The position numbers were made by a program, and so were the translations under genes. The notes below the pieces were generated by a model. The model did not search any database. It was not told the origin of the DNA and worked only from the letters and a program-made list of their open reading frames with translations. This document shows, one piece after another, positions 21,604 through 32,000 of a stretch of 64,000 nucleotides of DNA. The DNA is taken from contig JAMXDE010000019.1 in the NCBI GenBank assembly GCA_026770025.1, forward strand, positions 1,240,001 through 1,304,000, read 5' to 3'. Origin of the DNA: Craspedostauros australis (taxonomy: Eukaryota; Bacillariophyta; Bacillariophyceae; Mastogloiales; Achnanthaceae). Positions within the stretch are counted from its first letter, which is position 1. Each line of letters opens with the position of its first letter.

Positions 21604-23225
21604 TCATATCATGACATTCGACTCCTTACTCCTGGGAGGTGCGGCAATTCGGTGTTTCAGAACACCCGATTCCTGACAGGTGCCTCTTGGGCTGCTGTCG
21701 TTGTCGCGTCCAGTTCTGTGGGTAGATGCTTCTGACCCAGTGGAGATGCTGGTCGCGGTTGTGTTGGAGAGTGACTTCTTGTGTTCCACGATGGCATTCA
21801 ACCATGTGGCGCTGTGGTCGCATTTGCCGCATCTCTTGAAATAGTTAAAGTCGTTCATGGTCTTGATGGTGGTTGTTGCGTCAGCGAACATCTTGTCGAG
21901 GGTTTGTCCGAGGGTGGATTCATTGTCAGCTTCGATGGATTCGACCCATTCACCGATATGGTAGATGAAGAGTCCCATCTCAAAGTTCCTTGTAACGTCG
22001 TCTGGGTCCTCGAAGTTGACCATGATTGACCCTGGGGTTGTTGGCAAGTTCCGCTCACAGTAACCTACGATCGTGGAAGATGGTGATGGTTGCTAGTCGT
22101 CTGTTTGCTATTTCATTACTTGGCTACTCCGATCCTCTTGGTGTACGCCCGTTCTCTTGCCCGATGCTCTCGGCGCTTCAATCTGTTTTGTAGATTCGGT
22201 CTCCGACTATGAGTCGGTACGCGAGATCCTCTCTCGCTCCTCTCTGTATTCTCTCTCTCTCTCTCTCTCACCATCGTGTGCTCGTGCTACACGATACTCC
22301 GTGTTCGATGCGTACTCCGCATTCGACACTCCGTTCATTCAGTACTGGCTTCTACTCCATGAGTACTTACCATTTGAAGTTCACCTTCAGTATCCATGAT
22401 CTTCATGGGTCATCTGATCTTTGCCTCCTGCTCTGACTTGGAGACAGATGTCAACGTGGTGACATGTTGACATCCTGTCGACGTCAGTAGTTGTCCTTCT
22501 GCTCTCCAGATGTCACGTTCCATTGGTGATGCAGTAGCCTGTCAGATGATATTGTCATCTGAGGTTTAGTTGGGAAGTACCTCGAGATTCTCTTGGTACC
22601 ATTGATGCATGGACGGACGATCTTCTGATTCTCCCAGAAATCGTTATTTGCAAATTTCCTCCAGAAATCTTGCCCCTTTTTGTGTGTTCCATTTCTGCTG
22701 TAATTCTGACGAATCACAGTATACTATCTACACGAGTGTAGTTATACCGTCCAAGTGCGTATGAGAGAATAGTGGGTGAACGATGCACATATACACGTAC
22801 ATCTTGACGTATACTCACATGTACATCTCGACATGGGGTCATGTCGGTGGTCCCTTCATGGATGATACCCACCAGTTGGGAGATGGTATTCTTTTCTGCA
22901 ATGGCCTTGGGTAGGAAGAGGTCGAAGATCGTGGCGGTTTCGATGCTGATCCCGAATGCCTCCTTGAGTTCCGTGAATGCGTCCCAGGTGGTCTTGTGGA
23001 CGTGGCGCACGATTTTGGTTTCATAGGTCCTTTCCTTCCCATCCCATGCATCTATGATGATGGGATGTCGGAAGGTGACCTCGACGAAGCTGTCTCCGAT
23101 CTCCGTGAAGGAGAATGACGATGGCCCAGCTGTTGAGTTGCCTGGCGCACCATCAAGGATGGCGGAGAGGCTTGGGCCCTTTGGGTCCGCAAGGATGGTT
23201 CTGACAGCTCGGTTAGGGTACTAGC
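21604..23225 (-). pseudogene. Copia-type gag, 5'-truncated, split by an antisense LTR
   Basis: The frame opens at about 23225 (RAVRTILADPKG). It continues through FTEIGDSFVEVTFRHPIIID, KTTWDAFTELKEAFGISIET and SQLVGIIHEGTTDMTP. It is interrupted by the LTR at 22039-22833 and resumes GSIMVNFEDPDDVTRNFEMG down to CGKCDHSATWLNAIV and a polar tail ending at 21604. Removing the LTR with one copy of its 6-bp duplication joins the two halves in frame. The fold resembles diatom copia gag. No start codon is present because the left part is missing. Confidence 0.65.
22039..22833 (+). mobile_element. Solo LTR, family A, copy 3 (TSD TGGGGT)
   Basis: This 795-bp unit starts TGTTGGCAAGTTCCGCTCAC and ends CATGTACATCTCGACA. 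It is flanked by TGGGGT at 22033-22038 and 22834-22839. It defines the family ends as TG...CA and lies antisense to the gag it interrupts. It is the cleanest insertion of the three copies. Confidence 0.9.
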
Positions 23226-23702
23226 TCAAACTAGTATTCCCATTAGTCACGTTAAGATTTAGTCTAGTTGGTCAACTGTCCAACTGCTCAGAATGTTTGA
23301 GCGGGATTGAAGCGTCACTCGATGTCGGTGGGGTCCCACCCTCAAATCGTGCTCTACTTAAGACGATGTCGCGTGTCCGCTGAATTTGGGTTTGGGCGAT
23401 CGTGCCATCCCACGCCACTTATGGGCGTGACATGACCTGTCCTGAACGGACAATCGGGTCAAACCGTTGGATGAACCTTGTTCCCCCAAATTGATCGGCA
23501 GAGAGTGAACAACAAACTCACTCTCCGACTGTCACGAAATTGATGTCTCCTCTTGGAAATGTCAACATCAACACCACGATGATTGCACGTACGGAGACTC
23601 AATGCTCCACTATGTTACTACTAATAGAGATGATGCAGATCCGACTATCCCTTAATGGACCAGCCATAAAGGATCTGTCAGATCCATTATAAAGCCTCCG
23701 TG
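23226..23702. other. Unassigned, between gag fragment and piggyBac end
   Basis: No gene seen. The first bases (CTAGCTCAAACTAGTATTCCC) loosely resemble one end of the 528-bp element family, but I could not define a second end. Confidence 0.3.
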
Positions 23703-23750
23703 TTAAATTTCTACGGCTTTTTCCTACCATGCCCTACGTATGAAAACTAG
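23703..23750 (-). repeat. Downstream end of the piggyBac element (TTAA site)
   Basis: TTAA at 23703-23706 is followed by a stretch whose part CCTACCATGCCCTACGTATG matches, in reverse complement, the end next to TTAA at 37119-37122 beside the decayed transposase. TTAA is the standard piggyBac target. I could not identify the matching end upstream of the gene. Confidence 0.55.
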
Positions 23751-23776
23751 TTCTGTACCTGTCTCTAAACTGGATT

Positions 23777-26257
23777 TTAGACTGTAATGGTCAGTTCACT
23801 TTCGTCGGAGTTGATTGTACTCTCATCATCCTTCCCATGAAATACATTCCAGTGCAGCTTACAGACATGGATTCCACACACACTGCACATCCTTCTGACT
23901 CTGCTTGGTTCATGTGCTGGCCTGCCTTCGAGCTTTGCTTTTGCTTTAAGATAAGAACAGTATCTGCAAGTCTTCTGGCTTCCGTCCCTGCTGATGATCT
24001 CCTTGTGATCTTCGAATCTCCCCTCCAGCCTCGATCTGGGCAGCTTTGGAGAGCAGGGGCTCATCCGATTCCTTGTTCGAATGGTGTGTGGGACTCTCTG
24101 GTGGCTTGCCCTTGTTGCCATCAAATCTGCTTCATTCCCTTTGCGGACCAGAGCCTCAATCATCTCGATCATGAATGCCTTGCTCCCCAATCGATCTTGC
24201 TCTCTTGCCAGGTGACTGAATGCAATCCAAGTATTGACGCGCATGATGTCGAACAAGTGGAACATGAGGGGCATCCATACTCTCCGAGCCCTCAAGTCAG
24301 GGCGATAGTATGCGATGAGTTGGTCGCATTTGTCAACTCCAAGCATCCAATGATTGTAGTCATCAATCATCTTCGGAATTCGGATGTGTGCAGAGTACTT
24401 GCTCCCCCAGACCATCTCCAAGTGCCCTGCATTCACCTTGTTCTTTCTTGGCTTGTGACGATTGCAAAGGACTGACTCGTTCCCATGGTGCACCGTACTG
24501 ACCATCAACACCACATTGTTGTCAATCCACCTGGCCACCACGTACTGATTGTTCTCAATCCAGACATAGAGTGAGTTGAAGCGCATGTCCTCAACCTCCT
24601 TCACCTCTGTGCTGGGGAATCCATTCCTCCTCCTCGCAGTGCCAACAACTCCGATGCCCATCTCTCTTGACTTCGCCATGACTGTCTTGGTTGTGAAGAG
24701 GTTGTCCATTGCAACAACATGGTGATTCGTTGGGTCCAATGTCTTCATGAGCTCCTCCACAGTGTTGTTGATTTTTGTTGTTGTGTCCAGACGTCCTGCA
24801 GGCAGTACATGATATCCAAATCCAGTCTTCGAGCAGCACAGAGCATAGAATTTGTACCCCTCTTTGATGGGTTTCTGCTTCATCCGAGTGGTCTGCCTGG
24901 ACCTGCCCTTGAATCTCACCATCATCTCATCAATTGCACAGACAAAGCCTGGCTTGATGCAGATACTCTTTGACACCTGGTTGACGTGGTCAAGCAGTGG
25001 TTGGATCTTGTGATACCAGCTTCTGTTGGTGTCAACAATTGGTGTAGGAGGAGTGGGGGGCTGTGTGTGCAGGGTTTGGTTGCTGCCTGTGCATGTGGAG
25101 CTGCTCAAAGTTGCAGACCGACTTGACGGAGAGCAGCTGCTGGCCGTTACACTCATGAGAGATTCATATCGGCTCTGGATGAGATCGTCTTCGCTGTCAC
25201 TGATATCCTCATCTTCCGAGTCAGTGGCATTGGTTGTATCAGAAGCAACTGCATTCCTCACAGCTGAGAAGTGAATGTGGTTCCACACAACTTCATATCT
25301 TGCTCGTGTCATGTACTTTGTGAGCAGGTGGGATGGTACACCAATGGACGGGGCGCGCCAATAATCCCGCTTGGCTGGTGCCTTGAAGACTCCCATGTAG
25401 TAGTAGATTGCAAGGAAGAGGTAGATCTCCTTCACTGAAACAAAGCTGGCCGTGGATCCACTGTTGAAGATATGGTTGTTGGTGTGGACTTGCATGGACT
25501 TGATGAGTTGCCGTGAGAAGTAAACCTCCAGGATGGTATCAACTGATGGGTTGAAACCTCCAACTGACCGGAAGAGTGGCTTGTGGGAACTGATGGGGAG
25601 TGGTGCATAGGCAACATTGTTGTCGGCTCCATGCACAGGAATGGCTGTGCCATTCACAGCAGTTGCTCCATTGTTGCTGGCCGTGCCGTTGCTGCTGGCT
25701 GTGCCATTGTTGCTGGCTGTGCCATTGTTGCTGGCCGTGCCATCATTGCTGGCCGTGCCATTGTTGCTGGCCGTGCCATTGCTGCTGGCCGTGCCATTGT
25801 TGCTGGCTGCGCCATTGTTGCTGGCCGTGCCATTGCTGCTGGCTGTGCCATTGTTGCTGGCCGCGCCATCATTGCTGGCCGTGCCATCGTTGCTGTTGTT
25901 GGTTGCAATCGGGCCACTCCTCTCGTTTTTTCTTCCGCACCTCAACGCAAGTTTGCGTTTGAGGCGCTCGATAATGCGACTGCTGCGCCTGTTGCTTTCA
26001 ATTATGCTTGCAGTGGTGGTACCAGCCACACTGATGCAGGCACTGTTGCCATTGCATACTCTCTTGCTGCTTGCAATTGGTGCTCCTGCGGAACGGTCTC
26101 CCGTCACTCCATTGGTAGCATGAAGGGATTTTCTCCGATTGCTGTTGAGGAATACCACGAAGGGTTTGGCACAATTGTAGCTTGCCGCGCCATTGGAAGA
26201 AGGCTTGGATGCTTTGGCACGCTTGGATGTGGGAGAAGCCGGAGATGATGCAGGCAT
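23777..26257 (-). CDS. piggyBac-family transposase (open reading frame)
   Basis: This encodes 826 residues from the ATG at 26257; the frame opens farther upstream without an ATG. A disordered Ser/Asn-rich N-terminus contains a (NNGTAS)n array (25660-25900). The DDE_Tnp_1_7 core has the three catalytic Asp: CAIDEMMVRFKG (443), VVAMDNLFTT (518) and LGVDKCDQLIAYYRPD (642). The C-terminus is a Cys/His zinc ribbon, CRYCSYLKAK...MCSVCGIHVCKLHWNVFH, typical of the family. The enzyme would cut and paste an element at TTAA. All catalytic residues and the zinc ligands are present, so it could be active. A decayed relative lies at 35245-37015. Confidence 0.93.
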   Translation of the reverse strand: MPASSPASPTSKRAKASKPSSNGAASYNCAKPFVVFLNSNRRKSLHATNGVTGDRSAGAPIASSKRVCNGNSACISVAGTTTASIIESNRRSSRIIERLKRKLALRCGRKNERSGPIATNNSNDGTASNDGAASNNGTASSNGTASNNGAASNNGTASSNGTASNNGTASNDGTASNNGTASNNGTASSNGTASNNGATAVNGTAIPVHGADNNVAYAPLPISSHKPLFRSVGGFNPSVDTILEVYFSRQLIKSMQVHTNNHIFNSGSTASFVSVKEIYLFLAIYYYMGVFKAPAKRDYWRAPSIGVPSHLLTKYMTRARYEVVWNHIHFSAVRNAVASDTTNATDSEDEDISDSEDDLIQSRYESLMSVTASSCSPSSRSATLSSSTCTGSNQTLHTQPPTPPTPIVDTNRSWYHKIQPLLDHVNQVSKSICIKPGFVCAIDEMMVRFKGRSRQTTRMKQKPIKEGYKFYALCCSKTGFGYHVLPAGRLDTTTKINNTVEELMKTLDPTNHHVVAMDNLFTTKTVMAKSREMGIGVVGTARRRNGFPSTEVKEVEDMRFNSLYVWIENNQYVVARWIDNNVVLMVSTVHHGNESVLCNRHKPRKNKVNAGHLEMVWGSKYSAHIRIPKMIDDYNHWMLGVDKCDQLIAYYRPDLRARRVWMPLMFHLFDIMRVNTWIAFSHLAREQDRLGSKAFMIEMIEALVRKGNEADLMATRASHQRVPHTIRTRNRMSPCSPKLPRSRLEGRFEDHKEIISRDGSQKTCRYCSYLKAKAKLEGRPAHEPSRVRRMCSVCGIHVCKLHWNVFHGKDDESTINSDESELTITV
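25663..25895. repeat. 18-bp coding minisatellite
   Basis: About 12-13 tandem units of a sequence like TTGCTGGCCGTGCCATTG (plus strand) lie within the transposase N-terminus, encoding Asn/Gly/Thr/Ala/Ser repeats on the minus strand. The frame is maintained across all units. Confidence 0.85.
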
Positions 26258-27133
26258 GGCCGCGGGTGCATGAGATCGGCTGTGCTTGTGTTGTGATGGG
26301 CGATCGATGATGTGGAATGGTTGGAATTGCGATTGCAATTTTGTGATCACCAATCGCGATGATCTCTTCGACGGTGAGAAGAAACAATCAAAGAGATTGC
26401 GCACAACAAAGAATGATCCATGAGCGATGGGCCACGGAGATCATCAGCGAAGCAATGTGCTGGGAGGCATCCATGGAGCTGTATGAACACGCATGCCAAG
26501 TGATGCATGCGAAAACGGCGATCGAGTTGAGAGATGTGAGAGATGTGAGCACCGAAAAAATCATTGAAGTGTCGCGAAAATCAGCGATGATGGCCTCGCT
26601 GATGAGTTTTCCCATCAGTCCCGTCGCCGAAAAAACGATTCACGAGTACTTCGGAGGACGATGGCAACCCGACCGCAGTAAGAAGACCCCTGATTCAGGA
26701 AGATCAGAAGAAGCGCCAACTCCCAAGGATTCCGTTGGTACAAGAAAAGTGGAGGGGTACATGTAAAAGTTGCGGTCAAAAACGGAATGGGGTGAGAATG
26801 AAATTTATATTGGATCGAAGTAATCCCCTAGGTCATGAAGGGATAATGGATGCTGCACATCACATGCTCACAATCCTTTTGAAAGTCTCATTTGGATTCG
26901 TTACAGCTTTAAAGACTAAGACACATTCACACACACAAACTCACCAACCTACTGCACTACCACAGATTGATCACCCTTCGGCGTTCAGTAATTTCACCTT
27001 GTTTTCATTATTGTTGTATCATAGGGTCTCCTGGGTTCCTCTTGGGAGGTGCCCTGTTGGAGAGCTGGAGGTGGTTGGTGACAGTCATCTTGTAGAGGTC
27101 TAAGAGCTTGACAATCTTTTGTGACTGTTAATC
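26258..27133. other. Upstream of piggyBac gene, no gene seen
   Basis: It contains the likely promoter and 5' end of the piggyBac element. Several TTAA sites occur (for example 27128-27131), but none has the expected inverted terminal sequence. Confidence 0.3.
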
Positions 27134-27537
27134 TAATAGAGCCCAAACATAATGGATGTGGTCTTTGTTAGCTTTGTTGTTAGCTTTGGGCAGAGGCTTG
27201 ATTGGCAAGCAGTCCAAACAAGAGTCTTCTTATCACAAGTAGGCAATTGAGAATACTGATGATGGGTGAAGAAATGTGCATGTCCTGTGGGGTGCCATCC
27301 TCATGGCCTTTAGTCTTGTTCATGCATTGGCGTTTTGGCAAGGCGGAAGGATTGGCGGCTGGGTTATTGGAACCCTTCAATTTGCTTGACATGGGTTGCC
27401 AAAGATCTGCTTCAATGATCTTGATCAGTAGCCAAACGTAGGTGGAGAACACTTGGGGGTTTGGGCTGACTGACGGACCATAGGTTGGGGAACTCATAAA
27501 TGTGATCACTGGAGTGACTACTAGTTTTGCTGTATTA
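27134..27537 (-). mobile_element. Diverged copy C of the 528-bp element family
   Basis: The left end TAATAGAGCCCAAACATAATGG and right end (CTAGTTTTGCTGTATTA) match the family termini, in inverted orientation relative to copies A and B. The interior is alignable but shortened to 404 bp and diverged. No target duplication is visible. Confidence 0.65.
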
Positions 27538-28097
27538 GAGCCAGCCACAGGATAGTGCTGAACTTGCGCAGCCTTGCGCCATCCATCCCACAAGAACCAT
27601 TGGGTGGGTATCTACTCGAAGACCACCAGGCACAGCTGCAGGGCGTCGCAGAGTGGAATGCCCTTCTCCCACCATCTTGTGTCCAAAGAAGTCCCTGTTG
27701 AAATGGTTGTTGTGTGTCGTTTGTGTGTGCCACTCTCTCTGGTGTCACCTCCCCCTTGTTACTCATTTGCAAGTGCGAGCTCATGAATGATCGAATGCCG
27801 TTGTGGCCGATCCTCGCAGTTGGCATTGCCGTCACAACTCATCCACAAGTGTTGTACCTATGCAAGACAACAGAGACATTGCATTAGCACCGGTTGTCTC
27901 CGCGATGTTGATTTGACGCGATTTGTTTCGCGGTCTTTGTTCTTGCGATCTTTTCCGATAGGATTCGATCATTGGTGAATACACGCACTCGCGTACGGAC
28001 GTTGTGTTAGATGATCAAAATTGTCAACTCTCTGTCTGTCCATCTCTCTGCGGGCCACGTATTTGCAAACTGCCCCGATGTCACAACACAAGATGCA
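27538..28097. other. Flank left of the large copia insertion
   Basis: No supported gene. Confidence 0.3.
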
Positions 28098-28102
28098 GGT
28101 GT

Positions 28103-28647
28103 AGTTGGGACAGACTTGGTCCGGGATCCACTCGGGACTCAATCGTCCGCGTTGCGTACACGGTACCTGGTATCCGAACCCGATACTGCCATGAAAGGCT
28201 ACCGCGCGCATGGTGTATAGTTGAACCACAATCCATGCTCTGCTCGTCCTCCAGCTCATGCAACTGCGCCACCTGTTCAGCTAACCATCTTGCAAATCCT
28301 GCAGGCATCTTGAAGCATATCCATACCCGTGGATCAAGTACTGCTCTACGGATGGGGCTACTGAACAGCTGAGTATGCGCAGAACCACCACGACATGTTG
28401 CTGTACAACACAAACGGCTCAAGCACGACAGCATGAACCCTGCCCTTTTACTCGATCGTCCTGTCAACAGTAAGCTTAACACATAAAAAGCAAGCAATCA
28501 GAAACAATCTTCACAGCTTACTTCCAAGTCTACTACAGTTTTCACCACCATCTGACACGGCCTTGTTCTCAACATCAAACGGCGTCAAAGCCGGTTGAAG
28601 GACGGATCATCCTCCTGACAACGTGCAGAAGACACGGAATACTAACT
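28103..28647 (+). repeat. 5' LTR of the copia element
   Basis: It has AGTT...AACT termini instead of the usual TG...CA. The bases just after it (TGGTAGCTGCGAG, overlapping the last T) begin with TGG as a tRNA primer-binding site would. The primer tRNA is not identified. Confidence 0.88.
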
Positions 28648-29003
28648 GGTAGCTGCGAGTGGTTATCGCTTACATCCACCTTCCTCACTCTCAAAGAGAC
28701 TTCCTCAAGCGCGCAGACCGCTGTGTCCAACGACACTGAGCCCAAAGGCTCCAAGCCTCTCAGGACCAACGACCCTGACTAGCAATCTATGAAGTTAGCC
28801 CGAAGGCAACTCATCAAACCAAGCCCTTGCTAAGCAAGTGCACCCAACCAACACCTGCAAAACCAGGTGTACGTCTCAAGAGCACCCCTGCCAATACCTC
28901 CGTGCACACCTTCACCATCGAAGGGGGGGAAGAGCAACCAAGCCCGAGACAATCGTCGACACCAAGCGAAGCCCAACGACTTCGACACCTCCGCCACCTC
29001 ACC

Positions 29004-32000
29004 ATGAGCAACCAAGGAGAAGACACGAGCATCAGCAGCGAAGAACGCCGACTGGAGGCTTTCGTGGAGCGGCTCAACCAACAAGCCGCTCAAGCCCTTC
29101 GAGATCTCAACGAATCACGAATCTCGCGAGGAGCTACCCCCATCCCAGCTCAGCAAGGGGGCCAAACGGCCACCGGGCAAGAAGAGGGCGGCGTCGCCCA
29201 AGGCAACACCGGGGATGCCAGCGACCCACCGAATCTTGGTGAAACCGAGGGAACCGCTAGACGCGAAGGCAACGTCGACAACCAAACTGGATCCACTGGA
29301 GGTGGCTTCCCTTTTGAAGCCGACGAAGACCCCATCGGACCTGAAACCACGTACGTAGCGTACGAAAGCGAAGACAAGCCAGAGAAACCCATCATGGGTG
29401 GTCTCACCAAGGCTGGTCGTCACTGGGTGCCCTGGACAGGAGGGAAGCCGAACGTCGAATGGACAGGCCTCGCTGAAGACGCAGCCCTGTCCTACGACAG
29501 CTCCCAACAGCAGCGCGTCCTCCACAACGGCTCCGACTCCCAGAATCAACCGGAGCGAGAGAAAGGCATCCGCCCACGCTTCCGGATTGGAGACAACCGC
29601 CAGCGCATGCTGCGCCTCCTCAAGGACCACATGTCCACTGCAGGTCTCATCTCGATGACCTACATGAGGAGCAACGAACACCCCAACGAAATGGTGTGCG
29701 TCCTTGACGCTCCAGGCAGCACCACCATCAGCCAAGCCACCGACCACCACGACGTCTATCGCCACTTGTGGGATCGATACGACAAGCAGAACAACGCATC
29801 TGCCGCTCGATTCCTCCGCGACAGCCTTGACCCCGACCTCGAAGACCGCTTGATGAACCGCATCAAGCCAAAGTACCAACAAGACTTCAATGTGATCTTC
29901 ACCGAACTCATCAAGAGTATCACTTCAAGCTCGCTAGACAAGTACGCACGGCTCCAAGAGAAGGTCAGAAAGACCACGCCCCAGAAGTTCCAGGGAGAGA
30001 ACATCCAAGCCATGGCTGACGCTCTCCGCATCATGTGCAAGGAACTTCAAGACGCCGACCAGTTCGAGATCTCGCTCCTCCGTACCATGACAGATAACTT
30101 CTTCATGGCAGGAGGAAGAACCACGTCAGGAGAACGATACCGTCATCGAATCCTTGACATCAGCGATCGACTCAGACGACTGATCGAAGACAAGTCCCTC
30201 AAGACCTACGAGCGAGCGGAGCCCCACCTGCTCCGTGCGGACCTCACCTGGATGGACATTTGCAGCGTGGCTGAGGATGCTTATCTTGACGAGCTCCAGG
30301 GAAACTCCTGGCATGCCAACAGGCACTCCCGTGACCGCAACACCCCTCGCATGCATGCAAATCACTCCTCAACTACAAAGGAAGCTCGTCTTCTGGAACA
30401 GAACAAAGGAGGCAAACGCATGAACGCCAAGGGCAAGCAGGCCACCAAGAAAACACAACAAAAGAAGGACCTGTGGATCACATCTCCCCCACGGAAGGGT
30501 GAGCCACAACAGAAGCTCATGAACGACAAGACCTTCCACTGGTGCGCGAAGTGCCGCCACTGGCGCATCTCCCACGGCACTGCCGGCCACATCGACGATT
30601 TCAAGCACAAACCAAACAGTCCACAGCTCGAAATCGACCATGCAGCATGGACCTGCCTTTCCGCTGAAGCCCACGCAAACGAACGCTCCTGGTGGACCGC
30701 CGTGTGGAACGTGTTCACCGCCTTCGAAACCATCAACATCGTCACCGGCACTTTTCTCCTCCTTTGTGCAGCACAAGTCGCTCTACTCGGCATCGAGTGC
30801 GGATGGCACGTGATGAGCATCATGATGTGGATGACAACAGCCGTTGTGCTATTCGCCCTTCACACCAACGTTCCACGCCAGTACCAGCCAACTCCAATGC
30901 GAACCATCCGCCAGATCAACACATGGAGGAAGAAGCAAAAGAAGTCCAATAGAGCTAGCCAAAGCTTCTATCACTACCCGGCAACACCCTCGAACGATCT
31001 CTACGACTCTCTGTTCGGGAACAACGACTTCAAACGTTTTCTCCTTCACAAGCGCACCAACGCCAAACGCCACGTCCCACGTCACGCCCCATGTGCGAAC
31101 CACCAAAACAAAACTCGCCATGTTCGCCGGTTCCGAAAACACCAAAACTCCTGTCGCGCGCGAAACAAAACGAATCCCGCTCATCCACCAAACCGGTACA
31201 CGAAACATCATTGCGACATCGACCACTTAAGGACTTCCACTCGCTCCATGCGTACGTCTCACACAGACCCAAGTGAACGCGCAGGTACCAACTTACTGAC
31301 CAGCGCCTACCACACCCTCGCTACAACCTTCGGTTTCCAACATGCTTTCGCCGCACCCCACAAGGTGGAAGGAATCATCCCTCAAGACGGCTCCTTCGAC
31401 GTGGTGTGGGACACCGGCGCCTCCATCTGCGTGACCAACGATATCAACGATTTCGTAGGTGCTACCTCGGCACCAACCTCACCAACCTTCCTCAATGGAT
31501 TTCTTCGACGCACCAAGGTAAAGACGAAAGGAAGAGTGGAATGGTCCATACTCGACATCAGCGGCAGCCCTCGATCCTTATCCCTTCCAGCCTTCTATGC
31601 GCCGGAGTCCTCAGTCAAGCTCATCAGCACCGCATGCCTCCTCAATGAGTACAAAGGGGAAAACATTGTCGTTGAAGCAAACAACATCCAGCTGAGCGGC
31701 ATCCCTGGAAACGACGAACGAGGTCCCATCATCGCCCACAACAAGAAATCGAACAACCTCCCGACTTCACGTGCATACCGCACTGGCGACCTCACCGAAC
31801 TCCCAGCGGCGCTCACCACAACTGTTACTTCCGTGGCAGAACAGAACCAAAACCTGACCCAACCGCAAAAGGAGCTGCTCAAGTGGCACTATCGACTCGG
31901 GCACCTCTCCTTCAGACGAGTGCAGTTCTTGCTCCGATCCGGCGCCCTCATCAACACTGAGGCATCACGGAAGATTCAAACAGCCGCTGCCCGCGTACGA

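Noticed and set aside
25583-26248. A 221-codon plus-strand frame of Ala/Val/Gly repeats
   Set aside because: It is the antisense reading of the minisatellite in the piggyBac transposase.
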